NCBI GenBank assembly: GCA_002067325.1
Contig: MVQY01000150.1
Location: 1-8,152 of the forward strand
Direction of reading: 5' to 3'
DNA from: Methanobacterium sp. PtaU1.Bin097
GTDB lineage: Archaea > Methanobacteriota > Methanobacteria > Methanobacteriales > Methanobacteriaceae
DNA length: 8,152 nucleotides
In this document: positions 1 through 6,108 of the stretch, piece by piece
Position numbering within the stretch: position 1 is the stretch's first letter
Layout of the letters: each line of letters begins with the position of its first letter
The notes under the pieces: generated by a model
The model's input: only the letters and a program-made list of their open reading frames with translations
Databases searched by the model: none
Told to the model about the DNA's origin: nothing
Made by a program: the position numbers and the translations under genes

Positions 1-54
1 ATCATTTATTAGGACATCACGGCGGTCAGTGTAAACCTGTTCCTGTATGTTCAT
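1..54 (-). CDS. 5' fragment of the gene after large terminase, probably portal protein
   Basis: Only the first 18 codons are present; the gene runs off the left edge. They read MNIQEQVYTDRRDVLIND. The ATG overlaps the large-terminase stop as ATGA, and a GGTGAT ribosome site lies just upstream within the terminase gene, so the start is well supported and translation is probably coupled. The portal assignment is inferred only from gene order: in tailed viruses portal usually follows terL directly. No portal motif can be seen in so short a piece. Confidence 0.6.
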   Translation of the reverse strand, partial: MNIQEQVYTDRRDVLIND

Positions 55-1610
55 CCCATCACCAACCACGTTTTTTGTTTATTTATCTCCTCTGGGATTT
101 CCAACTCACTAAAAGCCCCTGAAAAGGCATCAACAAAATCTTTATGTTTATTGTTCGGAAAATCAGTGACGACTTTTATAAATCGTTTCAGGGCCTCTTC
201 TTTACTTCCATGTAATTCCAGCATCTTAGGACCTGCTCCTTCTCGGTATACATAAACCTTATTTATCTTCGCCCATGTGCTGGGTGCTTCTGCTCTGTCT
301 TCTTTACTTCCTGACTCAATGATTCCTTCAAAATTAAATCCTGGTAAAAGTAATGAATATTTTTTCACTTGACCACGGGATGCCTGGCCCGGGTCGATAG
401 GTATACAATATTTTGGAGTTTTACCTCTGAAAATAGCGGGTTTGTTTCCTCTACTTCGGGCTATATTGATTATGTTTGTGGTTACGATGTCTTCTTCTTC
501 CCACATTTCATCAAAAAAGGTTATAAATAATCGTCTATCTTTGGTTAATCCTAATCTCACCGTGGCAGTGGCGGCTCCTCTTTGTTTAATCGGTACGTTT
601 GGTGGATAGTGTGTTGCGGCTAGATCAGACCATTGGACTTCTTGTATAATATTATTTGGTAATACATCAACTATTTCTAAGAATTCTGATTTAAAGTACT
701 TACCTTCTCTCTCCCTGGGGTTTCCCTGGTGGATGGCGTTAAATCGTTGTTCGCCCATTATATTCTTTTTGCGTTGTGCTTCGGCTTTATCAACACGTTG
801 GGGCCATAATGTGTCTCCAGGTTCACGTCCAAGGATATCTTCCTCTTCAGCTACTAATGGGAAGTTTGCTAGTACCCATGTATCTAAAGGTATACTTCCA
901 CCGGATCGGAGTATTTCCAAAGCTTCTTCCATCAGGATATATGGTTCAGCCTCTAATATTTGCCCTGCTAAGTCCATCACATCTAATCTTTGAGCGATGT
1001 ATATCATAGATCCTGGAAGTCCATCTTCCAAGTCTTTTTCAACACGTTCTCGGGCTATACTAAGGTACCATTCCCAGACTTTTTCCTGGAAAGTTGGTGA
1101 GCGGGCTTCATCAATATTTTTGTGGGGATCGTCTATGATGAATAGGTTTGCTCCCTCACCCATAATAGGACCACCGGCTCCTGCGGTTACCAGGCCGCCT
1201 TTATGGTCTTTGATATCCCATTTATGACTTGCTTTACTATCATTACGTATAAGGACATCAGATAGGAACATTTCATATCCTTTATAGTTAAGAAGGTCAC
1301 GTGTTTCCCTGCCCCATTTGGCAGCGAAACCAGCCCCATAACTAGTAAGGATTGCTCTTTTCTCTAAAAATGTTCCTAAATACCATGAAAGAAAATATTT
1401 ACTTATAAGTTCACTTTTCCCATGCCGGGGTGGCATGAAAATCATTAACCGATTCAGTTTACCCTGAACTAAAAATATAAGTAATTCAATAACAATTATA
1501 AGATGTCGTAATGGTTTCCACCGTTTCTTAGAGGCCTCAATTGCATAAGTACCAACACCATAAGGCATTTCAGGATTTATCTTCAGCTTCTTGTTTTTCG
1601 CTGATGGCAA
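51..1610 (-). CDS. terL: Terminase large subunit (packaging ATPase and nuclease)
   Basis: This 519-residue protein is the motor that pumps viral DNA into the prohead at the portal and cuts the concatemer. The ATPase half shows a Walker A motif MPPRHGKS (residues 59-66), a Walker B motif LFIIDD (156-161) and a QRLD...DLAGQIL segment (207-219) like the coupling motif of Terminase_6-type enzymes. The C-terminal RNase H-like nuclease half shows candidate metal-binding acids at D329 (WSDLAATH), D407 (IPIDPGQ) and D491/D494 (HKDFVDAFSGAF). Length and domain order are normal, so it looks intact. The chosen start is TTG, with GGTG upstream at good spacing; the next candidate, ATG at residue 15, lacks a clear ribosome site. 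It overlaps small terminase by 41 bp, as expected for a co-translated packaging pair. The family call is secure; the exact start is less so. Confidence 0.95.
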   Translation of the reverse strand: MPSAKNKKLKINPEMPYGVGTYAIEASKKRWKPLRHLIIVIELLIFLVQGKLNRLMIFMPPRHGKSELISKYFLSWYLGTFLEKRAILTSYGAGFAAKWGRETRDLLNYKGYEMFLSDVLIRNDSKASHKWDIKDHKGGLVTAGAGGPIMGEGANLFIIDDPHKNIDEARSPTFQEKVWEWYLSIARERVEKDLEDGLPGSMIYIAQRLDVMDLAGQILEAEPYILMEEALEILRSGGSIPLDTWVLANFPLVAEEEDILGREPGDTLWPQRVDKAEAQRKKNIMGEQRFNAIHQGNPREREGKYFKSEFLEIVDVLPNNIIQEVQWSDLAATHYPPNVPIKQRGAATATVRLGLTKDRRLFITFFDEMWEEEDIVTTNIINIARSRGNKPAIFRGKTPKYCIPIDPGQASRGQVKKYSLLLPGFNFEGIIESGSKEDRAEAPSTWAKINKVYVYREGAGPKMLELHGSKEEALKRFIKVVTDFPNNKHKDFVDAFSGAFSELEIPEEINKQKTWLVMG

Positions 1611-2169
1611 CTAAAACACCTAATTCCTGTTCCCGAAACTCATTAGAATTGATCATCTCAATAGTATGTTTATATCTATGTTCAGTATTGATCTGGCCTT
1701 CCACTTTCTGTATATCTGACGCCTCACCTGCAGCGGTCTTACTAATCTTCTGAGCAGACTCCAAAGCACGTCCACAGTTCATTAACTGATAACCAATACC
1801 ACCCTTAAAATCAGCAGTACCATTCATTATATTCTTTATTTCCTGGACCACAGCACGCCTTAAAAGGTTAGCCGCTTTGTTAAAATTAGCATCATCAACA
1901 ACAATCTTCTCGGCTTCGGACTCACTAATCTCTTCTTTCTTTTTCTCTGTGACTTTTCTGTGAACTTTGTTAATGTGATCTTCTCTTTCTTTTTTCCAGT
2001 TCCATTTGGCGGCGCTTTGTCTTAATGAGTCGTAGCTTACTTTGTACCATTTTGCTGCTTCTTTTACGGTTGGGTATTGTTTTTTTCCTTTGTCGTCGTA
2101 GTATCCGAAGATTAAATCGTCTTTGATTTTTTCTCGGAGTTCTTCTGATAGTGTTCTTTGTGTTGTCAT
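1570..2169 (-). CDS. terS: Terminase small subunit
   Basis: The 199-residue protein lies directly upstream of and overlaps large terminase. It is the likely DNA-recognition subunit that binds the pac or cos site and delivers DNA to the motor. Residues 32-60 (YPTVKEAAKWYKVSYDSLRQ followed by SAAKWNWKK) look like the helix-turn-helix typical of terminase small subunits; a basic Lys-rich stretch follows at 65-80, and then a long helical, oligomerisation-type region. The acidic C terminus is where such proteins contact the large subunit. The ATG at 2169 has no convincing ribosome site. Instead it is preceded by a palindrome and phased GTGA repeats (2176-2210), so it may be read from a very short leader or by coupling. 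The assignment rests on the HTH, the size and the position. Confidence 0.85.
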   Translation of the reverse strand: MTTQRTLSEELREKIKDDLIFGYYDDKGKKQYPTVKEAAKWYKVSYDSLRQSAAKWNWKKEREDHINKVHRKVTEKKKEEISESEAEKIVVDDANFNKAANLLRRAVVQEIKNIMNGTADFKGGIGYQLMNCGRALESAQKISKTAAGEASDIQKVEGQINTEHRYKHTIEMINSNEFREQELGVLVAISEKQEAEDKS

Positions 2170-2175
2170 TGTGGG

Positions 2176-2210
2176 TTCACATTGTGATTTTTTTGTGAAG
2201 AAATAGTGAA
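2176..2210. promoter_or_regulatory. Palindrome plus three 11-bp-phased GTGA units upstream of terS
   Basis: Just before the small-terminase ATG is the palindrome TCACATTGTGA (2177-2187). GTGA occurs at 2184, 2195 and 2206, exactly 11 bp apart, about one helical turn. TTCACA (2176-2181) and TGTGAA (2194-2199) also form an inverted pair. The repeat geometry is seen directly. A binding site for small terminase (pac or cosB) or for a regulator of the packaging genes is inferred. Confidence 0.4.
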
Positions 2211-2234
2211 AAAAGTAAAAGTTAATAATCTATT

Positions 2235-2471
2235 TTATTTTATGAATGTTATGATGAATCCGATTACGCTTATTAGTGCTCCGAGGAACATTCCTACGAC
2301 TAGGAATATGTATTTGGTGTTTTTGTCATCGCCTTCTGCTATTTTGTCGTAGATTTTATCCAGCTTCCCGTTGATTGTTTTTCTTAGGTCTTCGTGTTTT
2401 CGGGCTTCTTTTTCTAGGTCGGATTCTATTCTGTTGAGTCGTTTTTCTTGTATGCAGTTATGTTGGTCCAT
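2235..2471 (-). CDS. XhlA-like holin (coiled coil plus C-terminal membrane helix)
   Basis: This 78-residue protein has a charged, heptad-like helical region (about residues 8-47, many Glu and Lys) followed by one hydrophobic helix (about 53-77) ending in a short Lys tail. That is the architecture of the XhlA/haemolysin-type holin family, in which a cytoplasmic coiled coil precedes a single membrane span. It would sit in the cell membrane and help time or permit lysis. The start is ATG with a GGGAAGGG purine run just upstream. It follows a two-helix membrane protein by 22 bp and precedes small terminase by 65 bp, suggesting a lysis cassette at the head of the late genes. No endolysin or pseudomurein endoisopeptidase is in the window, so the lysis role is inferred from architecture and neighbours. 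Confidence 0.7.
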   Translation of the reverse strand: MDQHNCIQEKRLNRIESDLEKEARKHEDLRKTINGKLDKIYDKIAEGDDKNTKYIFLVVGMFLGALISVIGFIITFIK

Positions 2472-2493
2472 CCCTTCCCACCACTCTTAGTAT

Positions 2494-2691
2494 TTATGCT
2501 CCGGTTTCACTGTCTACAGGCTGTCTAGGGAATATTGCATTATATATTATCGAAACGATGAGTGCCACGACTGTAATATATTGCGCTGGTACTCCGAACT
2601 GCCCTAGTAGTGATGGGTCTGCTATTATTGCAGCTGCAAATGCTGTCAGTATACTTATTACTATTGTGCTTATTTTTCCGTTATCTATCAA
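2494..2691 (-). CDS. Small two-helix membrane protein, probable holin
   Basis: This 65-residue protein has two predicted membrane spans, about residues 8-26 (ISTIVISILTAFAAAIIA) and 39-55 (YITVVALIVSIIYNAIF). A short connecting loop and a short polar tail PRQPVDSETGA complete it. Size, topology and position beside an XhlA-like protein suggest a holin, or the partner of a holin/antiholin pair acting in the cell membrane. I chose the TTG at 2691: the SD AGGAAGTGAT lies at normal spacing from it, whereas the in-frame GTG at 2700 sits inside that SD. No catalytic motif is present. It could be another viral membrane protein, so the holin call is moderate. Confidence 0.6.
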   Translation of the reverse strand: MIDNGKISTIVISILTAFAAAIIADPSLLGQFGVPAQYITVVALIVSIIYNAIFPRQPVDSETGA

Positions 2692-2700
2692 TAAAATCAC

Positions 2701-2904
2701 TTCCTTATAATTTGTTTAATGAGAATGAGAAAGTAGCCCCCCCACTATGGCGGTAGGTGATAAAACATTTGAGGTGCAATTTTTTCTTTAGGAGGGAAAA
2801 AATATGGTTGAATATACCATAATAAGGGGGGGTTAATAATAAAATTAAAGTGTTAGGTGGGAATTGGGGGAAATTAAACCCCTGTGTTGAAAGAGAATGA
2901 AAAA
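2701..2904. other. Main intergenic region: G/C runs, hairpins, possible transcript boundary
   Basis: This 204-bp gap is the largest in the window and carries no convincing minus-strand gene. It holds a C7 run (2737-2743) and a G7 run (2826-2832) that could pair, reinforced by TATGG (2746-2750) with CCATA (2817-2821). A GGGG/CCCC pair lies at 2866-2882, a compact hairpin with a T6 tail at 2797-2821, and the 8-mer GAGAATGA occurs at both ends (2721 and 2893). Its position between the upstream genes and the late genes suggests termination of one transcript and control of the next. No strong TATA box for the late genes is evident. Confidence 0.5.
2797..2821 (-). terminator. Candidate hairpin-plus-T6 terminator before the late genes
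   Basis: On the minus strand TATGGT and ACCATA form a 6-bp stem with a 7-nt loop and are followed at once by six Ts, as in an intrinsic terminator; archaeal polymerase also stops at T runs. The stem is A+T-rich and weak, and the same arms could instead pair with TATGG at 2746-2750. It lies 84 bp past the stop of the upstream zinc-protein gene. Confidence 0.4.
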
Positions 2905-3303
2905 TTAATCTATATCCTTATAATCATGTGGATTGGTTGTATAGTCCTTCTTTTCTTTCCATGACTTTGTATTTGGTTTGTATTTGTTTAAAATCAGTCC
3001 GCAGTCGAGGCAGAAGCTTATCACTTCTGGTATGATATCTAATTCATTAACGTATTGTTTCTTTATATTTTCTGATCCACACTCAGTACAAACAGGTGTG
3101 ATGAGGGTGTTAAAACATGAACGGCAAAGGTAGTAAGTGTCTTTTATATAAGTAATGAGGTTTATTGGTGTGATGGTGAAATAATTAATTTTCGTGTCTG
3201 TATTTGGTTCTAATGGTTTTTCACATCGCTTACACTGTTTAACTGGTATTATTGGTTCTTCTTTAACTTCGTTGTATCCTGTGGTTGGATGGGATAGTTT
3301 CAA
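2905..3303 (-). CDS. Zinc-binding protein with four CxxC pairs
   Basis: This 132-residue protein of unknown function has four CxxC pairs: C24/C27, C60/C63, C72/C75 and C98/C101. The spacing suggests two successive four-Cys zinc sites. The second (CTEC...CLDC) resembles a zinc ribbon, and the first starts CKRCEKP and ends YLCRSCF. That same CxxC-D/E-KP...LCxxCF pattern appears in the 106-residue protein just upstream of the integrase, so the two may share a domain. Zinc ribbons of this kind usually bind nucleic acid or hold protein complexes; which applies here cannot be read. The start is TTG, supported by a GAGGTAATC ribosome site 7 nt upstream. A TATATAG box at about 3342-3349 may give it its own promoter. 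Confidence 0.75.
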   Translation of the reverse strand: MKLSHPTTGYNEVKEEPIIPVKQCKRCEKPLEPNTDTKINYFTITPINLITYIKDTYYLCRSCFNTLITPVCTECGSENIKKQYVNELDIIPEVISFCLDCGLILNKYKPNTKSWKEKKDYTTNPHDYKDID

Positions 3304-3340
3304 CGTGCTAGATTACCTCACTGTTTTTTTTATTGTTCCT

Positions 3341-3350
3341 TACTATATAC
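3341..3350 (-). promoter_or_regulatory. Candidate TATA box for the four-CxxC gene
   Basis: GGTATATAGT on the minus strand lies about 40 bp before the TTG start at 3303. Archaeal initiation about 25 bp downstream would give a short leader that still holds the GAGGTAATC ribosome site. It is supported by composition and spacing only. Confidence 0.3.
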
Positions 3351-3358
3351 CGTCCACA

Positions 3359-3784
3359 CTAATTTCCTATTTTCCCCACTGTTCGGTACAGTTCCCGTCT
3401 GACTATTTTCATTTCCTCATCAAAGTCTGGGTTCATGTGTTCTCCGATTGTCCTTTTACTTCGTATTTTCCGTTGCATATATTGGACGGCTTTGTATTTT
3501 CGTCTGTAAGTTCTTTTGTATTCTATTTCTTTCTCTTGTCGGTATGGTTCTTTGCAATGGTCGTGTAATCTGGTGTTGCCGTGTTTTATGCCTGTGATGG
3601 GTTTTCCACAGTGTTTGCAGAGTCTTCCATCATAGTAGTCTGGTTTGTACTCTTTTAAAAGGAGTTCTTCCAGTTGTCCTTCCCGTTTAAGGAGTTCTAA
3701 TTTAGTGTGTTTTTCCAGTCCGGGTTTTCTTAATTGGTTTCGGATGTTTATTAGTTCGTTTCGTGTTTTATTTATTTTTCTCGT
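3359..3784 (-). CDS. Zinc-knuckle protein with no standard start codon (ACG start, frameshift or decayed gene)
   Basis: The frame is open for 141 codons and looks protein-coding throughout. It has an N-terminal charged helical part, a zinc motif LCKHCGKPITG...LHDHC (C56, C59, H74, C77, counted from the codon at 3784), and a very basic C-terminal region rich in Arg, Lys and Tyr. A nucleic-acid-binding role is likely but not specific. There is no in-frame ATG, GTG or TTG until past the zinc motif. A strong ribosome site GGAGGCGGTG ends 3 nt before an in-frame ACG at 3784, so the GGAGG core lies 8 nt away, the usual distance for a start. Either ACG is used, or an ATG has mutated, or one base is extra in an A5 run: dropping it would join an ATG at 3800 to this frame. 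The gene overlaps nothing. Confidence 0.6.
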   Translation of the reverse strand, partial: TRKINKTRNELINIRNQLRKPGLEKHTKLELLKREGQLEELLLKEYKPDYYDGRLCKHCGKPITGIKHGNTRLHDHCKEPYRQEKEIEYKRTYRRKYKAVQYMQRKIRSKRTIGEHMNPDFDEEMKIVRRELYRTVGKIGN

Positions 3785-3859
3785 TTACACCGCCTCCCAT
3801 TTAAATATTTTATTTATTGCATTGTACTTATTTTCCTTCTTTGTTTCTATATATATCAC
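3785..3859 (-). CDS. Possible 24-codon ORF between the integrase and the zinc-knuckle gene
   Basis: A GTG-initiated frame encodes a 24-residue peptide ending NKIFKWEAV. Its last codons and stop contain the GGAGGCGGTG ribosome site of the next gene, an arrangement common in this window. It lies in the same reading frame as both the integrase before it and the zinc-knuckle ORF after it, separated from each by one TAA. Its own ribosome site is poor (AAGG only 2 nt from the GTG), and a TATA-like box overlaps its start. It may be a real microprotein, a remnant of a longer gene, or chance. Confidence 0.25.
   Translation of the reverse strand: MIYIETKKENKYNAINKIFKWEAV
3843..3857 (-). promoter_or_regulatory. 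Candidate TATA box downstream of the integrase
   Basis: GATATATATAGAAAC on the minus strand sits about 65 bp before the codon at 3784. Initiation about 25 bp downstream would leave the GGAGGCGGTG ribosome site inside a leader of roughly 45 nt. This would let the zinc proteins be expressed independently of the integrase. The element is nearly symmetric, so direction is not certain. Confidence 0.35.
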
Positions 3860-3871
3860 ATCCTTTGTCTT

Positions 3872-5575
3872 TTATTTGCTTTCAGCTTTCTCCAACTTAC
3901 TTAAAATCCTCAAATGCGGTGTGATTGACTCCTGTTCACAGCAATTAAGTGCATCCTCTAATACTAATTTTTTAAAACTCTGATCAGAATTATCTTCAAC
4001 TTTTTCCTTCTTTTGTTTGATTTTTTCTTTTTTCGGTTTCTTTATCTCCTTTTTTTCTTGATGGTAATCATTTACACAAAGATGACACCAAGGATGTTGT
4101 CTTCCATTCCCATTCTTACCAAAATAGCTTATAGGGAGTATTTCTTTACATCTAGTACACCTTTTTAATGGTTCGTCTTCATCTATTTCCACTACTCCGT
4201 TCTCTTCGGGCTTAAAATTTTGTCTTAACCATTCCTGCTCACTTATTATATGATATAAACTGTTCCGCCCATCCTTCCAACTATATATGAGATTTTCTAA
4301 TTTTAATTGCCTGATTAAGTCACTAAAATAGGATATAGAATAATCTGAATTTATTTCTTCCTGTATTTCAGTAAGAGTAAGGGGTTTGCCTTTATTTTCT
4401 AGTAAAGGTTTTATTTCTGTCTTAAATAAGTAAATTGCTGTAGGAGAATGGATTGAATCCTTCTCATTTGTATCTTCAATTACACCATCATCACTAAAAA
4501 CAGGGTTAAGGTTATTTCTTGATTCTGCCGTTTTTTCTATTTCTTCCTTCTTTTTAAGTAGTTCTACCCCATCCATACTTTCACCTTCCCTTAATATTGC
4601 TACTCGGTGCATAGCACCCATATAAATCTTTTTCAACTCGACAGGGTTCGGTTTTATGTAAGTTTCATGGACAACATTCTTAGACCTCCCCTGGAGGGCA
4701 TCGATCTGATCAGCTGGTAATCCAATGTTACTTGCATGATATTTTCGCAGAGTATGGGCACGGAAAAACCTGTATTTGCCCTTACGTCCCCACCCAAAAT
4801 GATCATTAATCTTCTGAAATCTATCTAATACTAGTGACGGAAGGAAAGGAAATACCTTTTCATCCAAACTCTTGTAATCACGCGTTTTAAGGTATTCAAT
4901 AATTTTTTGGGTAGCTTCGGGATGATTAAATGTGTAATAGTATTTATCCGTCTTAATGCGTTTCAAATACCATGTCGGGACTATATCATTCTTACCGTCT
5001 AGCTCATCCAAGATCCCTGACAGTTCAGCGCCTTGGTGATATTCTTTTGTTGCGTTGATGAAATCACGGAGTGTTAAACTTAACGCTTCAGCTTTAGCCG
5101 TCCCACTGGTAGCCATGAATAATATAATTGCCTGTACGCCTATTTCCGATATTTTAAGGGCATCTTGTATATGTTCACGTGTAGGGAGGTCTTCATAATT
5201 AATCACGTAGTCTTGTTTATACGTGACACGTGGGAGGGTAGGCAATTGTACTTCAAAGTGGTTATAGATGCTCCTTATTTTCATATAATAAGAATGTGCT
5301 GTTCCTGATGACATATGAGTAATACAGTAGCTTCGATACTTGATTAAGTGTTGTTTAACCTTTCTTTTCTTGAGAGGTATCATTTCTTTTTCTTCAGCTT
5401 CAGCTTCCTGTAATAACTCCGTTAGGGACATCTGATTAAGCTCAAGATATGGTTTAATAGCACTTAAGTATCCATTGATGGATGCTTTTTTGAGATTACG
5501 GGTTTCTCTGAACTCTTGTATTAGTTTCACATCCTCTTTCACGTAGCCGTCTAATTTCATTTCCTTCTTTTCCAT
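3872..5575 (-). CDS. int: Tyrosine recombinase (integrase) with C-terminal winged-helix-like and zinc extensions
   Basis: The 567-residue protein would catalyse site-specific integration or excision of the element. Residues 1-125 look like a SAM-like core-binding domain. The catalytic domain spans about 130-330, with K208, H274-T-L-R277, R297 in LQGRSKNVV and the nucleophile Y306 in ETYIKP. The usual first arginine is not at its normal place: the segment reads SGTAKAE (157-163), giving A160 or K161, and the box-III residue is Arg rather than His. After the recombinase comes an extra 230 residues: a winged-helix-like region (about 375-455), a CTRC...CHLC zinc motif (C473, C476, C497, C500), a Lys-rich stretch (508-525) and a short helical end. 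The ATG at 5575 overlaps the previous gene by 19 bp; the ATG at 5560 would give a tight ATGA overlap and may be the true start. No att site was recognised nearby. Confidence 0.88.
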   Translation of the reverse strand: MEKKEMKLDGYVKEDVKLIQEFRETRNLKKASINGYLSAIKPYLELNQMSLTELLQEAEAEEKEMIPLKKRKVKQHLIKYRSYCITHMSSGTAHSYYMKIRSIYNHFEVQLPTLPRVTYKQDYVINYEDLPTREHIQDALKISEIGVQAIILFMATSGTAKAEALSLTLRDFINATKEYHQGAELSGILDELDGKNDIVPTWYLKRIKTDKYYYTFNHPEATQKIIEYLKTRDYKSLDEKVFPFLPSLVLDRFQKINDHFGWGRKGKYRFFRAHTLRKYHASNIGLPADQIDALQGRSKNVVHETYIKPNPVELKKIYMGAMHRVAILREGESMDGVELLKKKEEIEKTAESRNNLNPVFSDDGVIEDTNEKDSIHSPTAIYLFKTEIKPLLENKGKPLTLTEIQEEINSDYSISYFSDLIRQLKLENLIYSWKDGRNSLYHIISEQEWLRQNFKPEENGVVEIDEDEPLKRCTRCKEILPISYFGKNGNGRQHPWCHLCVNDYHQEKKEIKKPKKEKIKQKKEKVEDNSDQSFKKLVLEDALNCCEQESITPHLRILSKLEKAESK

Positions 5576-5877
5576 CCGTATTTTTCAAAACAATTTTCAC
5601 ATAAGCTGAATATTCTGAAATCTGTACCTGGTAATGCTGGTTTGATGTAAGCGTATCGTTCTGATGGTTTGTCGCATAATCTGCATGGAAATTTAGTATC
5701 CTGATGCTTTCCAAAACCTATTATTTTACTGTGTCCTTCTTCCATCCATTTAATGAACTTTTCCCGACGTTCTTTCCATATTCTGTTTTTCTTTTCCACT
5801 TTGGCCATGAAGTGGGGAGCAATACATTTTTTTGGCTCTTCCCGCGGGTTAATAAATGAATCAAGAGTTTCACTCAT
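5557..5877 (-). CDS. Small CxxC...CxxC zinc protein upstream of the integrase
   Basis: This 106-residue protein is of unknown function. The N-terminal half is rich in charged and aromatic residues. The C-terminal half has one four-Cys zinc site, C65/C68 (CRLCDKP) and C93/C96 (LCENCF), and ends in the basic stretch GWKRRK. The same site signature occurs in the first half of the 132-residue protein at 2905-3303. The start chosen is the ATG at 5877, five bases past a GAGGTGAT ribosome site; a TTG two codons earlier overlaps that site. The previous gene's stop lies inside the ribosome site, and the integrase ATG overlaps the 3' end, so the gene appears co-translated with the integrase. A DNA-binding accessory role such as excision or regulation is possible but unproven. 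Confidence 0.75.
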   Translation of the reverse strand: MSETLDSFINPREEPKKCIAPHFMAKVEKKNRIWKERREKFIKWMEEGHSKIIGFGKHQDTKFPCRLCDKPSERYAYIKPALPGTDFRIFSLCENCFEKYGWKRRK

Positions 5878-5883
5878 TTTCAA

Positions 5884-6108
5884 TCACCTCGTTTCTCCTA
5901 TATCCTCACCATCAACTTTAAGTCCCTTATTCTTGATTATCACAGTGTAACCCTCCCATCGAACCCTTAACTCGACTTTATGGTCTTTATTATCGTGTGG
6001 AACGTCCTTTAAGAGTCCCTGGAGGATTCGGTTATTATCATGTGCGATCTCCTGGTTACGGTCTTTGGTGTAGGTTTTGGGGTCTAAGTGTTCAGGTTTA
6101 AAAGTCAC
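5884..6108 (-). CDS. Unknown 74-residue viral protein
   Basis: I do not recognise this protein. It is hydrophilic, with a His, Asp and Asn-rich N-terminal half and a C-terminal half of alternating hydrophobic residues (KVELRVRWEGYTVIIKNKG) that suggests a small beta-rich fold. It has no cysteine, signal peptide or membrane span. The start is GTG with GGAGG 7 nt upstream, lying inside the end of the preceding 36-codon gene (11-bp overlap). Its stop sits within the ribosome site of the next gene. This embedding is the main evidence that it is a real gene. Confidence 0.65.
   Translation of the reverse strand: MTFKPEHLDPKTYTKDRNQEIAHDNNRILQGLLKDVPHDNKDHKVELRVRWEGYTVIIKNKGLKVDGEDIGETR

Noticed and set aside
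733..1753. Several plus-strand frames of 70-86 codons inside the terminase genes
   Set aside because: They are shadows of the intact terminase genes, which carry all expected motifs.
2692..2700. GTG start three codons upstream for the two-helix membrane protein
   Set aside because: It lies within the AGGAAGTGAT ribosome site that correctly spaces the TTG at 2691.
3359..3784. HNH endonuclease call for the zinc-knuckle ORF
   Set aside because: There is a CxxC...HxxC metal site, but the His-Asn-His catalytic pattern could not be identified, so only zinc binding is claimed.
3785..3871. attP site beside the integrase
   Set aside because: No tRNA-like sequence or repeated core could be recognised; the stretch is simply A+T-rich and no host junction is in the window.
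3194..3983. Two plus-strand open frames of 112-124 codons, rich in Phe, Ser and Leu
   Set aside because: They lie antisense to well-supported minus-strand genes with zinc motifs and ribosome sites; their hydrophobic, low-complexity composition is what reverse-reading Lys/Glu-rich genes gives.
5496..5714. Minus-strand 72-codon frame overlapping the integrase start and the zinc protein
   Set aside because: It is out of frame with both, runs through the region encoding the LCENCF zinc motif and the integrase N terminus, and has no ribosome site of its own.
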